Positions 14,101 to 25,420 of a stretch of 64,000 bases of DNA are shown here, piece after piece. A program made the position numbers and the translations under genes. Below the pieces are notes generated by a model that saw nothing but the letters and a program-made list of their open reading frames with translations, searched no databases and was not told the origin of the DNA. Location of the stretch: positions 221,747 to 285,746 of the forward strand of contig SSNU01000127.1 in the NCBI GenBank assembly GCA_012064415.1. The letters are read 5' to 3'. How positions within the stretch are numbered: the stretch's first letter is position 1; every line of letters starts with the position of its first letter. This stretch comes from Gyrodactylus bullatarudis. Its lineage: Eukaryota > Platyhelminthes > Monogenea > Gyrodactylidea > Gyrodactylidae.

Positions 14101-15552
14101 ATAAATCAAGATGGGATTGAGGATACCTTCATCCTCATCAGATTCAAATGGACTGTTTGGAGCTGATTGGCTCAGGTCTGAATAGATGCTAGAATCAATT
14201 CGATTACTAGTAGGTAGACAGAAGAATTTACTGCGGGTCTTAGGGTTCCTTTTACGTTTGGAATTTTCACTTTTGACGAAATTTCTCTGTGATGTAATCC
14301 AGACTGGCATCTTCCCAGGGTCTAATCTTTTCCTATCTCCCAAGTTAGGCGACGCTAATGCTGAATCTTGAATGCTTGAATAGATATTGTCCAAGCCCTC
14401 TTCTAGGATTAAATCTTCTGTATCAGTAACAATTGGAGGTGAATTCGGGGCCGATGATAGAGACAAGTTTGAATTATGCTCTAGATTAATTAATGAATAA
14501 TGTTATCACTACTTTTATTATTTTAATTATGTACTATCTTGAGGAGGCATAATTGAAGAAACATATAAAAGACTATAAAGCTTACTTGGTATTATTGATT
14601 TTCTTAAAATCTTGAGGGTATCACAGTTTACATTTAATCTCAAGTTTTCCGTGTAATTCTCTTTGATGAATATGGGTCTAATGAATCCATCTTCTTTAAC
14701 TCGGTCTAGTGTCTGGTTTAATATTTGATTACGCTGGCTTTCTTGTAGCTAAACAAATGATAATTTTCATAACTTTTTCTATTTCAAAATTATAGAAGTA
14801 ATCGTTTTAATAGTTTATTCGTCTATAGAAATCATTCAATTATCTCGAATTTATGCTTCACATTCATGAAATAAAACTGATGAAACTTGGTCTATAAAAT
14901 TTTGCCAAAAGTGAATAGAAGTTGATCAGTTGATATACAATTGTTCCCCTTTAAACATAAAGCTAATTGATATGAAGTTGGAAATCTATGATTTTTACAG
15001 AAATTTCGATGTTTTCATCAAGAATTCGAATATTTTAAAGATTTTTTGGAATCCTACTCATGTTGCCCAATTTTATGATTTGAAGAAAAAAATTCTAAAA
15101 AAAATTATTCTAATGAAAAATATGGCCATTTTTCAAATTTCAAAATTTGAAAAACCTCTTTTGGTCAACCTCCAACTTTCAAATAAAAAAAATTTTCGGT
15201 TCAAAGTTCGAAAAAATAAGGAATTTGGCGCCAAATCGAAATTTGAAAATGACCATATTTTTCATGAAATAATTTTTTTAGAATTTTTTTCTTCAAATCG
15301 TAAAACATTGAGCAGTATGAGTAGGATTACAAAAAATCCTTTACACATTCGAATTTTTGACGAAGAAATCGAGTCTTTCGTAAAAATCACAGATTCCCAA
15401 CTTCATATCAACCAACTTTAATAAACAATGTTTATTAAACAACCAACTCACCTCCTTAAACATATCTTCTGTGGTCAGTTTACCCAGTTTCACAAGATTT
15501 AGCAGCTCTCTTCTTTCATCTTTTGTTGGAAGTTGGGCAAGTTGAAATTTAT
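8120..15552 (-). CDS. SASH1: SASH1-like SAM-domain scaffold; 5' exons not found, SH3 not seen
   Basis: Eight exons on minus: 15552-15452, 14748-14586, 14480-13984, 12350-12191, 12103-11920, 11826-11571, 10674-10543 and 8416-8120. Every junction keeps phase. Recognisable blocks occur in SASH1 order. First comes TKDERRELLNLVKLGKLTTE, like the SLY-region helix [20 protein letters not shown]. SAM1 is split across exons 3 and 4 (LMEILEKLNLQ / NHWKNLVDNGIKSIQELGKL ... QIGIEEAEDRASLMTAAQLL). Next is a serine-rich IDSGYNTESSPN block, like SASH1 RDSGCYESSENL. Then PYSDINGNYGIPLPLVQRYS matches SASH1 [20 protein letters not shown]. Last comes a C-terminal SAM2 with TILDLLTSIGLPMYA. SASH1 is a cytoplasmic scaffold in TLR/NF-kB and adhesion signalling; that role here is inferred. 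The SH3 domain normally lying between the N-block and SAM1 is not present in exon 3. The start codon is upstream of 15552 and was not located. Confidence 0.85.
8417..10542 (-). other. Intron 7 of the SASH1-like gene
   Basis: The donor is GTGAGA at 10542 and the acceptor CAG lies before 8416. About 2.1 kb. Only AT-rich DNA is seen, plus a C-rich patch around 9340-9550 that matches no family I recognise. Confidence 0.6.
10785..11465 (+). repeat. Dispersed repeat family R, copy 1
   Basis: Lies in the intron between SASH1-like exons 6 and 7. Blocks are shared in order with 17395-17715: GATCCTTCAGAAT, AAAAAGCTGT.TCTG.TTAA, then ATTTTGGCGCAAGATT and GAAAATAAGAATT.TGCAGGA. Probably a decayed transposon copy with internal indels. 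Confidence 0.55.
12834..13498. repeat. Palindromic foldback/MITE-like repeat, family Q, full copy
   Basis: Begins AGCTGATATGAAGATGAGAA and ends with the inverse, TTCTCATCTTCATGTCAATT. Inner arms also mirror each other: GTACCAAATTTCCACTTTTT at about 12991 faces AAAAAGTGGAAATTTGGTAC at about 13303. It sits in the intron between SASH1-like exons 3 and 4. The open frames across it on both strands are products of the palindrome, not genes. Confidence 0.75.
14961..15419. repeat. Palindromic foldback/MITE-like repeat, family P, copy 1
   Basis: Starts AGCTAATTGATATGAAGTTG and ends CAACTTCATATCAACCAACT. The arms share ATTTTTAC...TTTCATCAAGAATTCGAAT and its inverse, and AATCCTACTCATG with its inverse. 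It lies inside intron 1 of the visible SASH1-like gene. A 163-codon open frame on plus spans the whole palindrome and is not a gene. Confidence 0.75.
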
Positions 15553-15574
15553 CTAAAGTAAGAAAATTCCATTA

Positions 15575-17037
15575 CAGAAGAATTTTTTTTATTGGAACAC
15601 GAGTAATTACTAATACTCCCCCCCCCCTAATTAAGTATTATTTATCTCGACCAATCAAAATGCAGCAAGTGATTTCTATACATTTAGATAGGAAAATAAG
15701 TTAGTTTTTGTGAAAATGGGAAAATTCACTGTTTTCAGGGGAAAATGAGTGCCAAATCCATCTTCAGCACATTTTAAAACCCCTGATCTTCATTAGAGAG
15801 GAAAAGACAACAAATTGGTGAGTATATACGAGAAAATGTATTTGGTAAAATTATGTCAATTACAAAAAGTGAGATAGTTTTTGAAGGAAGAAAGGACAGG
15901 ATAAACTCTTTGAAACTTAGATTGGACACATATAGATATACGATTTGAGCATAAAACTAAAAGCGAATCCCATAAGAATCAACAGAAATACTCACTGAAA
16001 CTCCGTCATTGAAATTTGATCAACCGTTGAGCTGCATAGTTATAAAGTCGACAATCAAAGACATCGGTGCTCATTCCTGAAAATCTTCCTTCTTTTGAGA
16101 CTAAATTAATCCTCATTTGTTGGCTCAAACGGTGGTAATTGATAAATTGGTTGGACTTATTTTTTTTCATAATATCGTCAAATAATATATATTCAAACAA
16201 GAAGGAAAGATTCTTTGAGCTTTGTTTTAAATTGCATTTTCTTAGTAAAGTTATTTTTCAAAAGTAGGAAATTTTTGGATTCAACCTTTTTATCAAATTG
16301 TCAGCATATATGTATCTAGTTCAATACAACTTTTCACAAAACAGTATTAAACTAAGTCATTTGACTTAAATCTTATGTTCATTACATCTAATTGAGATGC
16401 TAATACTCAATCTTAAGGCATCAAACTTGGGCCTTTTATTCTAAATCAAGAATTTATATCCAAGTACATTATTATGAACGTAGCAAGATTTATTATTTAA
16501 TAAAACTATTTATTACAAAGTTAAAAATCTTCGTTATTAATTGCCCTTTCGACGTATCTCCAACCAATTTATCAATTACCACCATTTGAGCCAACAAATG
16601 AGGATTAATTTAGTCTCAAAAGAAGGAAGATTTCCAGGAATGAGCACCGATGTCTTTGATTGTCGACTTTATAACTATGCAGCTCAACGGTTGATCAAAT
16701 TTCAATGACGGAGTTTCAGTGAGTATTTCTGTTGATTCTTATGGGATTCGCTTTTAGTTTTATACTCACCAATTTGTTGTCTTTTCCTCTCTAATGAAGA
16801 TCAGGGGTTTTAAAATGTGCTGAAGATGGATTTGGCACTCATTTTCCCCTGAAAACAGTGAATTTTCCCATTTTCACAAAAACTAACTTGTTTTCCTATC
16901 TAAATGTATAGAAATCACTTGCTGCATTTTGATTGGTCGAGATAAATAATACTTAATTAGGGGGGGGGAGTATTAGTAATTACTCGTGTTCTAATGAAAA
17001 TAATATGTTCCAATAAAAAAAATTCTTCTGTAAGAAA
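15575..17037. repeat. Long inverted repeat, family C (arms 15575-16157 and 16561-17037)
   Basis: The left arm reads inward from TTACAGAAGAATTT, through a run of C, CTAATTAAGTATTATTTATC and CGACCAATCAAAATGCAGCA. It ends near GGTAATTGATAAATTGGTTG. The right arm gives the reverse complement, with the C run as GGGGGGGGG. The left arm keeps about 130 bp (roughly 15815-15950) that the right arm lacks. The spacer is about 400 bp. Each arm holds a short matching open frame (see the separate entry). A single-arm copy of the outer end occurs at 24057-24180. It lies upstream of the first visible SASH1-like exon, probably in an intron. Confidence 0.85.
16006..16200 (-). pseudogene. Element-borne reading frame, mirrored in the other arm of inverted repeat C
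   Basis: About 64 codons on minus, including SQQMRINLVSKEGRFSGMST and ending YNYAAQRLIKFQ-stop. The plus strand of the right arm (16586-16707) encodes the same peptide with two changes (R to H, S to P) and the same stop. I do not recognise the family. It could be the C-terminus of a transposase, or a captured exon duplicated with the arms. The reading frame does not splice in phase to the SASH1-like exon at 15552. Confidence 0.35.
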
Positions 17038-17394
17038 CTTTAGACTAAATTTTCCATGGATATGTAGCTGATTTTTCACCAAGCCATTTTCTAAGCTAAA
17101 TGTTAGAGAGTAATCAATGAACTCATGAACTAATTTGCAAGATTCCTATTAAAAGGCTTTTAAAAAATAGAAAATTTTGGATCAAAAGTCGAAATTTTTT
17201 AATAATTCAGGACTAAACTAAATTCTAACTACTTGTAGGTATTTTCAAAAAAATTGGACTTTGGAAATTGAAATCGTTTTTTATCATTTTTTTTATGCAC
17301 AACTGATTAGTAAAAATTCAGGCAACAATATCATTCAGATAGTCTAAAAGAAAGATTTAATAGCACCTATTTATTTCAATGATCCCTCTATAAG

Positions 17395-17715
17395 TACTAG
17401 GATCCTTCAGAATTAGAACCAAAATAAATCTTGCGCGAATTTCATAATAAACTTGAACAACAGAAAATTAAATATTTCTGTAAAAAAGCTGTTTCTGGTT
17501 AATTTACTACAGCCTGATATAGATAATGACAAAATTGCTTTCTATGATTAATATGTGGTGAAAACTAAGGTAGAATTGATAGTAATTTACAAGAAACTTT
17601 ATCTATAAAAACATTAAATGTAGTTAGTTTACTGAAATTAAGTCAAAATATTTTGGCGCAAGATTTAGACTTTTGAGAACCGTTCTGAAAATAAGAATTT
17701 TGCAGGATCTTAATA
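17395..17715 (+). repeat. Dispersed repeat family R, copy 2
   Basis: Shares ordered blocks with 10785-11465 (GATCCTTCAGAAT near the start, ATTTTGGCGCAAGATT and AAAATAAGAATTTTGCAGGA near the end). The middle is shorter than in copy 1. Confidence 0.55.
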
Positions 17716-19389
17716 AATACTTTCTTTCGGATTTGTAATTTAAAAATAAAAACTGTTCAAGTTTAACAAAGTCAAAGTAACCTCTGAGATTAATCTCACC
17801 TTCGTGTTTGGGAATGCTACTTCTTAAAAATATTGTATTTATTTTTATACCTTGTAAAAATATGTTTCGAAACTACAGTATGAATCATACATAGGATTCA
17901 ACCTGTTCTACATTACAGAGTGAGGTTAACTAAATAATATATATATATTAATCAGCCTACTTCTTTGCCCACTTTGTTTCAGTATTTTCTTCTTTCGATT
18001 ATTAAAATATATGTAATAATACATAAATTTATTGTTAAATGACCTTAAAAAGACTATTCATTATAATAACGAGGAAATTTGTAATCTGTATTATTGAAAA
18101 CCACAACAAGTTGTGTAATTCTTTTTGAATTGATCGAGTTAACCGATGAGGTTGGAGTGAGATATGTACAGTTTCTACAATAAATGTACAACCAGGTGTA
18201 TACTGGATAGTGCATGGTAAAAAGCTGGTGATATTTGTTATCAAACAAAAAAGTATTTTAACATGAATTCCTATAATTAAGAAATATACATATTTTATCC
18301 GATCGAATTTTTTTAACCAAAAGAAAATTTGCAATCATGGAATTTGGAATCAGGCGAATTCAATTAGTTTCTCGAAAATTAGTAAACTTTGATTGGTCTC
18401 CTACTTTTAAAGAAAATTCAAAATTTACAGTTCAGGAAAAGTTTTTATCACTTTTAGCCCTTAACCCTAGAACTGAATCTCGGGTTATTTTTCACCCGAT
18501 TTGTATTGAAACCCCCATAAGAAAAAAAATTTCCGTTCTAGGGTTGAAGACACGAAGAAAATTTTTTCAAGATATATCGTTGAGATTGGAAATGTCGTAT
18601 GATTCAGAATATACAATTTATTTCGAAAAACAACTTTTAGTTTAGAAGATATCGGCCCAAAAAATGACCATCTATAAACCTTGAAAATGGCAATTTTATT
18701 TCAAGATATCACTTCTGGATGATCAGATTTTCGAATTCTACAAGTATGGTTTCTTTTCAATCTTTGTGAAGGGTTTTTCAAAAACAAGTTCTTCAAATTT
18801 CTAGAAAAGTTTCATATTTTCTCAATAAAATAACCACAGCTTAACAAGTCACAGTTCATTCGAAAGGATATTAGTTCTTCTTTCAGAAAAGTGATCAATA
18901 AACTATTTGCAGTTTATTTAAAACAGAATTATGGCTTGAGAAAGTTACCTGTCTCATATATGACCCACTGAGGCTTGAAGTGTTAAAGTAAACCACGTAA
19001 AAGCTAAGACCATTAATTAATTCAATTCTCATAGGAAATTCAATAAAAAATCATCATTATCTGGTTTTGACTACAACCAGGTTTCATAAAAGTTAAATTT
19101 AATAAAATAAATTTCTGGTCTAAATTGTAGCCTCAGTACTTTTTTGAACTATTCTCTATATTAGGTCTCAGAATATTGTATTCTTCACTAAGTGACAGCA
19201 AATTGATAACTAGATTCCTGATATGGAGCTTTCATCATGTAAGCAGCTAACATCTAAACCAAAGCTTTGAACAGGTTGGAAAATATTCCTTTTAGAATTT
19301 AAAATTTCAAATAAAAGGATTTACTCTTTTAAATATGCGCTATAACAGTTGAACCATCGTTTTCTATCATTATCTATTATATAATTTAG

Positions 19390-19500
19390 GCCACACAAAT
19401 CACAAAAATCCCAAAAGTTATCTAATAAATAGATGTCTAAACTTTGAATAACAAAGATAATTAAAGTTTAGTTTTCATCTACTTATTAGTAGAAGGGATA
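19390..19500 (-). repeat. Dispersed repeat family S, reverse copy
   Basis: Read on minus it gives TAATAAGTAGATGAAAACTA and then a match to the left part of the 7346 and 48408 copies. Confidence 0.45.
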
Positions 19501-22500
19501 TTCATTAGTAAATAAATTTTCGTAGCAGAGATCAAAAGAATTCCCATTAGCATCTCATTTAGATTTTTATATTAATTATGAGTTTTTTTTCTCGATTAAT
19601 TTTCTTATCGTCTCGGCTAAATCTGATCTGTACTAAAAAGAGGATCAAAAGTTTCACATTCACTCTAAAAGTAAAAACTTTATTTTTTTACCTCAAGTAT
19701 CATCATATCATATAATAAATTTGAATGTCAATCAGCAAGACTAGGTTCAAATAAAATAGGATAATACTGGCTCCGTGCCTGTTTATTTCTTATATATCAA
19801 ACGTATTTGACGGTGAAGGATTATTAAAAGAAAAATTTACTGTTATAATAAACAAGTATCTTTTGTAAGTATGGCCATAATAGTTCAGAGACATTTAAAG
19901 TTTCTTCTCCAGAGAAAAACGTAAAGATTAAAATACTTGAGATTTATCTTTGCCTTTTCAAGGTTATGGAGGGTTGTATATTATACATTGTATAACAGCG
20001 TATAAGCTCTGAATAGGTAATAATTTAAAGGAAACGTGGGTTGAATATAGGACAAAATTAGACAAGGAATTCAAATGGTCGAATACTGATTTGCTGGTGA
20101 TTTTTACTGCTTGAAAATAATCAAATTTTGATGATCAAACGATCTATCAAGAGTTCAACGTTGACTTTGTCATCGTAAAAACTAACTTTTTTTCTCACTT
20201 TGAAATCAGCAAAATTGACTTTAGTATCCTTTAAAAGATGTCTCCGAATTAGGATCATTGAGATAATTTTATTGCGTAATTTAGCTTGTTAAGAAAATTA
20301 AGGTAAGATGATAGGAAAATTCCTGGCATCAAAGGTAATGAACGTTTTTTTCTGTCGCATAAAGTTTTTACTCAGTTGAAATCATAGCTAAAGAAAGGGG
20401 GTTCTCCTATGAGACTCAAACGGCCAATATCAAAAGCCAGATATAATATCTAACTGATTTAGATTATCAAGTGAATTCAAAAAATACCGGATATTTCTAA
20501 AATTTATTCGTGGATTTCCTTTAAATTCTTATTCTATTGTAAAAATATTTCTGCTGAAGATTCGATCCGGATCTTTCTTTTAAATGCTCTTTACCAATTA
20601 AATAGAGTTTCATCTATGAAATCACCTGAATGAAATTCCTTACAATCAGATTTCAAGAATATACAAGCAGCAAGAAAATTAATAATACCTTTGGAATTCA
20701 CTCTAGATTGATTATAGTTTGAGAAAAAGCATTAATAAAAAACACAGGAGTTTTGTGATGAAAGGATATGTCTTTGGTTTTTAATTTAATACTAATCGTT
20801 AATCTCATCAAGTCGTTTTTCCTAAAAGATAGGTGGACCATTAAATTTCAAGATTTTATCTCATTATCCATAATATAAATTCTATATCGATAAAAATGTA
20901 GAGAAAAAGGCAATTCCTTGAATTATTTTGTAAATAAAAAAATAAATACAAAATGTCAGAATACAGTATATTTCCCCATATTTACTGTTATTATTATTAC
21001 AAGATAGAAATCTATATTAATTATACACACCTGTATATATTCAAACGATTGGCAAAGGGAAGCTTATTAGTAGTACAAGTATCTTCTTCAATATGATATT
21101 GGTAAATATCACTTTTTAATCAAAAATACCAAAGAATAATCTGTAATCATTATAGATTTTTCCTTATCAAAACTAGAATGTGTTATCGTGAATCCATCGG
21201 ACAGTATGAGAGAGCCCCACACTGAATTAAACTGTATCATGAAACACAAATAAAACTTTTTTTGTGTATCTTTTCTTTCTGTCTAGGCGAAACAGACAAA
21301 ACAGATTACAGCATTGTTATTTTTTCACTGTCAGTTCGAATTGAATGCAAGAGGGGTTCGATTTAAGAAAAAATGTACATACTAGGAACCAAATACGATT
21401 TTTATCATTTTTAAATTCGATAATTGACATTTTTATGAACAATTTCATGAGGAAATGTAAAATATTCTTTTTGACATTTACTAGGTTCAAATTCAGTGCT
21501 AGATAGTTGAAAAGAAAAGTATAGATTATTTTGTTTTTATAAATAAAATTTTACCTTTAGATAGAAATGATCGAAATTGTGATCCTGTTAAAGCAAAAAT
21601 TTAGAAAAAGTATAGCAACTCTTCTAAATTACCCAAAATATATATCGTTTTAAAGGCTATCGATACTGTTGAATACCTTATTAAGATATAAGATATTCAA
21701 CTTTTTTAGTTGAAACAATTTCATTTTCACGTGTTATCTTACAGAGTTTCTTTTCTGATTGTATCTATTAAAAATCTAGGAGCTGATAATACCATATTTC
21801 CACTTTGCTCCAATGAGCTGAAATTTATTTCAGATACGTATTCATGCTACTTTAGTTTTTCTGTAAAATTTTATTTTTGATCTATTTCCACACGTCATAG
21901 ATTTGTTAAATTAAGATAATTTTTATCGAGTAATCAGAAACTAGGGTTCTTCAGATAGTTCAGATTTGGATCCGTCTGAAAATAACCCAAACGATACTGA
22001 AAATAAAATTATTAAAACTAGAATTAATTTTCGATAATCTTGTGAAATATTTTTAATGTGTTGAAAAAATTATTCAAATTAAAATTAAGAGTTTTCTACA
22101 TGTCTAAAAGTGATTTTATATCTTCTTTTTCACAAGAACCATCTCTATCTAAGAACCATAGGATCTTCTCAGGGCCTATTTATCGTTCTTCAAATTATAG
22201 TGATTATAACCTACTAGGGAGATGGCTTGCTTAAACACCTGTGTTTTGTTTATTCCTGAAGTCAAATTGTTGAGATTCGGAAATTTTTGAAATCTTTCTG
22301 AATCTGTAGGACCCTAGCTGGAATGTTAATTTTAAATTTTCAAATCCTCTTCTTCGTTTTAAAACACAGAAAAATATTTTTTTATCTAAGTACAGATTGA
22401 ACGAAGAAATGTTCGAATATTGTATCATAATAATAATTCAAATTGGGTTCAAATCTGAGTTAAATCTCAGCTTTTATTACTCAAAAAGCCAATTCTCCTG

Positions 22501-23377
22501 TTGATTGGTGATTCATTTATCTATTAGAACACTCACTGGAAATATTTCCAAAAAATTTCTCTGAAAGGTTCTTGTTTAAAAATTTCTTTATGGAACTCTT
22601 GGGATTCTGAGTTGACATCTTTCACTGCTCCTCTCCTGTTTCTATAATGGTAATTCCGTAAAAGTAGACTGTTTCTTTCTTGTGCAACAGTTTCCTCATT
22701 AATGATAAAATATTACTGATTGTAAGAAATTGTAAATGATTCATACAAAGATGCCTCCCGCCCCCATGTAAAATAAAAATGTTGTTCCTACTTTTCTAAT
22801 TACATAGTACTATTCATGTACTGTATAATACAGTCTGTATTCTGTTCAGGGGAAATATATTTATAGGATATATACAAGAACAGATGAATTTAGTGAATAA
22901 ACCAATCAGAGAGTTTCTCATGAAGCGAATCATTTAACGAGCAAGTTTATTAAATGCCAGATTTCTTTCTATACAGGGTTCTATAGTTTCTGTAAATACA
23001 GTATTTCTCTTATTACGGAGTATTTACAGACTTTCTGTCTTATTCACCAAAAAATAAACCTGCCCTTGAATGAATAAGCAAAACATAATAAATTGGATAG
23101 ACGTGTGTTTTTTTCCAAGTGTTGTTTATATAGGCAAGATTCAGGCAAAGAAACGAATACATTGGCCAATACTTTTGCATGAGTAAGAGATATTTCAATA
23201 TTGCATGTTTGTAACTAAAGCCTTCTTTTGGAGTTATGTTGCTTGGTAGAGATAACTTTTGTGCAATTCTTTCAAAGGTTAGGAAGTAGGAAAAAAATAT
23301 TTTTAAAACCAAAGATTGACAATGAAAAAAAAACATTGTTTCCTAGTCAAGAATATCATATTAGCTAATCTTGAATT

Positions 23378-23734
23378 TTGGCTATTTCTGATAAAATGAA
23401 ACTACACCTTAGAATTGATGAACATCTTTACAAGGGTCAAACCGCTGTTAGAGAGCATTTAAGAACATGTAATGCCCAAGTTTCCCCCCAAAACTTTGAA
23501 ATACTTTACAAACCATCAGGGAAAAACGGTTACATCTTAAAAGCAGCTGAAGCATACCTTATCAATCAACACAAACCAAATCTATGTGTCCAAAAAAATC
23601 ATGTAAAACCAATGAGCTTACCTAAACCAAGGGAAAGAAATCTACCTGCATCCCAACCCCCTCCAAAGAAAAGAAGACGAGAAGAGGTAGACACAAATTT
23701 ACAAATAACACAATTCTTCACAGCAACTCAATAG
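23378..23734 (+). pseudogene. Penelope-like retroelement A, C-terminal (GIY-YIG) fragment
   Basis: A 118-codon open frame. It contains a degraded endonuclease-like part (HLRTCNAQVSPQNFEILYKP) and then AAEAYLINQHKPNLCVQKNH. The second motif matches the end of GIY-YIG domains in Penelope-like elements and the INNFKPNLCVQKNY end of the second copy at 32640-32711. A basic tail PPPKKRRREE follows. The reverse transcriptase part and the GIY-YIG signature itself are missing or decayed upstream, so this is a 5'-truncated insertion. The sequence after the stop continues into the repeat with a hammerhead-like core at 23959. The frame is open but too short to work alone. Confidence 0.6.
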
Positions 23735-24046
23735 TTACCATAATTATCATAATTTTATTAACACTTTTCTAAACTTTAAAAAATTTTACACTGTAATTAT
23801 TATCACTTGAAATGTAAAGAACAATGTATTTTCAAACTTTAACAGTTCTTACCTGGTAACAGGTACTAACCAATTGTACATTTTGAGTTGAAATTTCAAC
23901 CAATAACATCATCTCTATTCTCTCTTGTAAAACGAGTATTTATATGGCATGTATCACACTGATGAGTATGCCTGAAATAGAGATCTTTAATTGTGAAAAA
24001 ATCTGGCATCTTCTTATTTCATTAAATAATCTTATTTTTATTGAAA
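23735..24046 (+). repeat. 3' repeat of Penelope-like element A with hammerhead-like core
   Basis: From about 23850 it shares CTTACCTGGTAACAGGTACT through CATCTTCTTATTTC with both arms of the palindrome at 27065-27564. The order is frame A, then this repeat, then the hammerhead-like core. That fits the terminal repeat (pLTR) of a Penelope-like element. Confidence 0.7.
23959..23989 (+). ncRNA. Minimal hammerhead-like ribozyme core, family A
   Basis: CTGATGA at 23959-23965, then an 8-nt segment, then GAAA at 23974-23977. A possible 2-bp stem III with an AGAG loop leads to an ATC cleavage site. Stem II would be a single closing pair (G-U here), so catalytic activity is doubtful without help from the long stem I. 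Penelope-like elements are known to carry minimal hammerheads. Confidence 0.4.
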
Positions 24047-24056
24047 CACAGTGAAT

Positions 24057-24180
24057 TTTCACATTTTCACAAAAACTCACTTTTTTTCTATCTAAATGTA
24101 TAGAAATCTCTAGCTGCATTCTGATGGGTCGAGATAAATAATACTTAATTAGGGGGTAAATATTCGTGTTTCAATAAAAA
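24057..24180 (+). repeat. Single-arm copy of repeat C
   Basis: Matches the right arm of the inverted repeat at 16850-17000: GTGAATTTTCACATTTTCAC, then CTATCTAAATGTATAGAAAT, and GGTCGAGATAAATAATACTT. The G run is shorter. Confidence 0.7.
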
Positions 24181-25420
24181 TAAGATGTTTCAATAGAAAT
24201 ATTTTTATTGTAACGATTTGAAGAAAAGAAATTTGATAAATTCAACTTTAAGATAATTATTTTGGAGTCAAATTCCCTTTTTTTGAATTTCTTTGAAAAC
24301 TTTTGTTGATTTCAAAGTTAAAGAGTGATCAAAAGTTGATTTTCAGGATCACAATAAGAAAGGAAAACCTTTTACCATTATAAAAGGTTTTATGAACTCG
24401 TCACTTTTCAGGGATCTTGAATCATCAAAATTAACCTTGATTTTCAAGCAGAAAAAGTGATCAAAATTAGATTTTCCCACAGTGGTTCTTGAAATCTGAT
24501 GTCTATAATTAATCGTGATCCTAAATATCAACTTTTGATCACCTTCTCACTTCGAAATGAACTAACATTTTTCAACTCAAAGTTCAAAAGATGTTAATTT
24601 GGCGCCAGCTCATGATTTACAGATTCCAAAAATCTCGATCGAATTCTTTTTTTTGATGAAAAATTTGATTTTTTTGTAATCATTTAACCCAATTGATTCT
24701 TTCTCTCAATATGAAAATCATTTTATGAATTGTATATTAATAAATCATCAATAACCATATGGAAATAAACTGATTTATTTTCTCAATATTTCAGTATGTA
24801 TTTTGAGGTCAGAACTACTAAAGTATTGGACTAAATAAATATTTCACTTGTCAACTAGTAAAATACTCCTTTTATTGATAAATGACACGAACTGGTCTCT
24901 TCAATAAGAAATCTACCAATTGCTTTAGAATTACCTAGAATTCAATCCCCATTCATCCGAATAAAAATCTTTTGATAAGGGAATAATTCGTAAATAAAAT
25001 GCATTTTTTTGAACCCAATAATAAAATGACGTGTATGCTTCTTATTTTCTGGATGAAAATAATAGATTTGACAAAAGCTCGAATTCTCTGTAAGAACTCG
25101 AACTCTCTGAAAATATTTTAAAGTACCAATCATACTCGTAAGTAGTTACATAAAAAATTAGTCGCATCTTTGTATGGGATAATTGGTACTTTTTTTAAGT
25201 TTAGTTTAGGTCATCTATTTACTCTACTACGGTACTTCCTAGTCAGGTGATATAAATTTCCAGATACCTTCAAAAAGTTAAACATGTTTTAGCATCAGAA
25301 TTTTCTCCCGGATGTTAGAGAAAAAATTGAAAAATATAATTACATTTTATTTTTAAAAATCATGAATGTCGAAAGAAAAATTATACAAGCGAATATTTAA
25401 AAAAATCATCATATTAAAAT
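24181..25420. other. Intergenic DNA downstream of the WD40-like gene
   Basis: No gene seen. It contains scraps of the P/Q foldback families (for example GTTCAAAAGATGTTAATTTG near 24583) and the 3' UTR of the WD40-like gene at its right end. Confidence 0.5.
25346..25351 (-). terminator. Candidate poly(A) signal of the WD40-like gene
   Basis: AATAAA on minus about 70 nt after the stop codon at 25421-25423. Confidence 0.4.

Larger units (their letters stand above)
17038..23377. other. 6.3-kb region with no supported gene
   Basis: AT-rich, with scattered short open frames of no recognisable family, such as 18337-18645 on plus and 18054-18334 on minus. The 5' exons of the SASH1-like gene may lie here, but none could be identified. 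Repeat copies are noted at 17395-17715 and 19390-19500. Confidence 0.45.

Noticed and set aside
14930..15421. 163-codon open frame on plus
   Set aside because: It coincides with the whole foldback element P copy 1. The frame is a by-product of the palindrome, and its composition (K, F, N, I) shows no family.
15992..16200. Joining the 16006-16200 frame to the SASH1-like gene as an upstream exon
   Set aside because: The only good donor (GTGAGT near 15993) leaves phase 2, whereas the exon at 15552 needs phase 1. The same peptide is mirrored in the other repeat arm, so it belongs to the repeat.
18035..18645. Open frames on minus (18035-18334, 18054-18248) and plus (18337-18645)
   Set aside because: Around 60-100 codons with no recognised motif, no splice partners in phase and no neighbouring exons. 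Kept as unassigned DNA.
23040..23336. 98-codon minus-strand open frame next to Penelope fragment A
   Set aside because: Lies antisense to what should be upstream element sequence; hydrophobic AT-driven composition, no motif.
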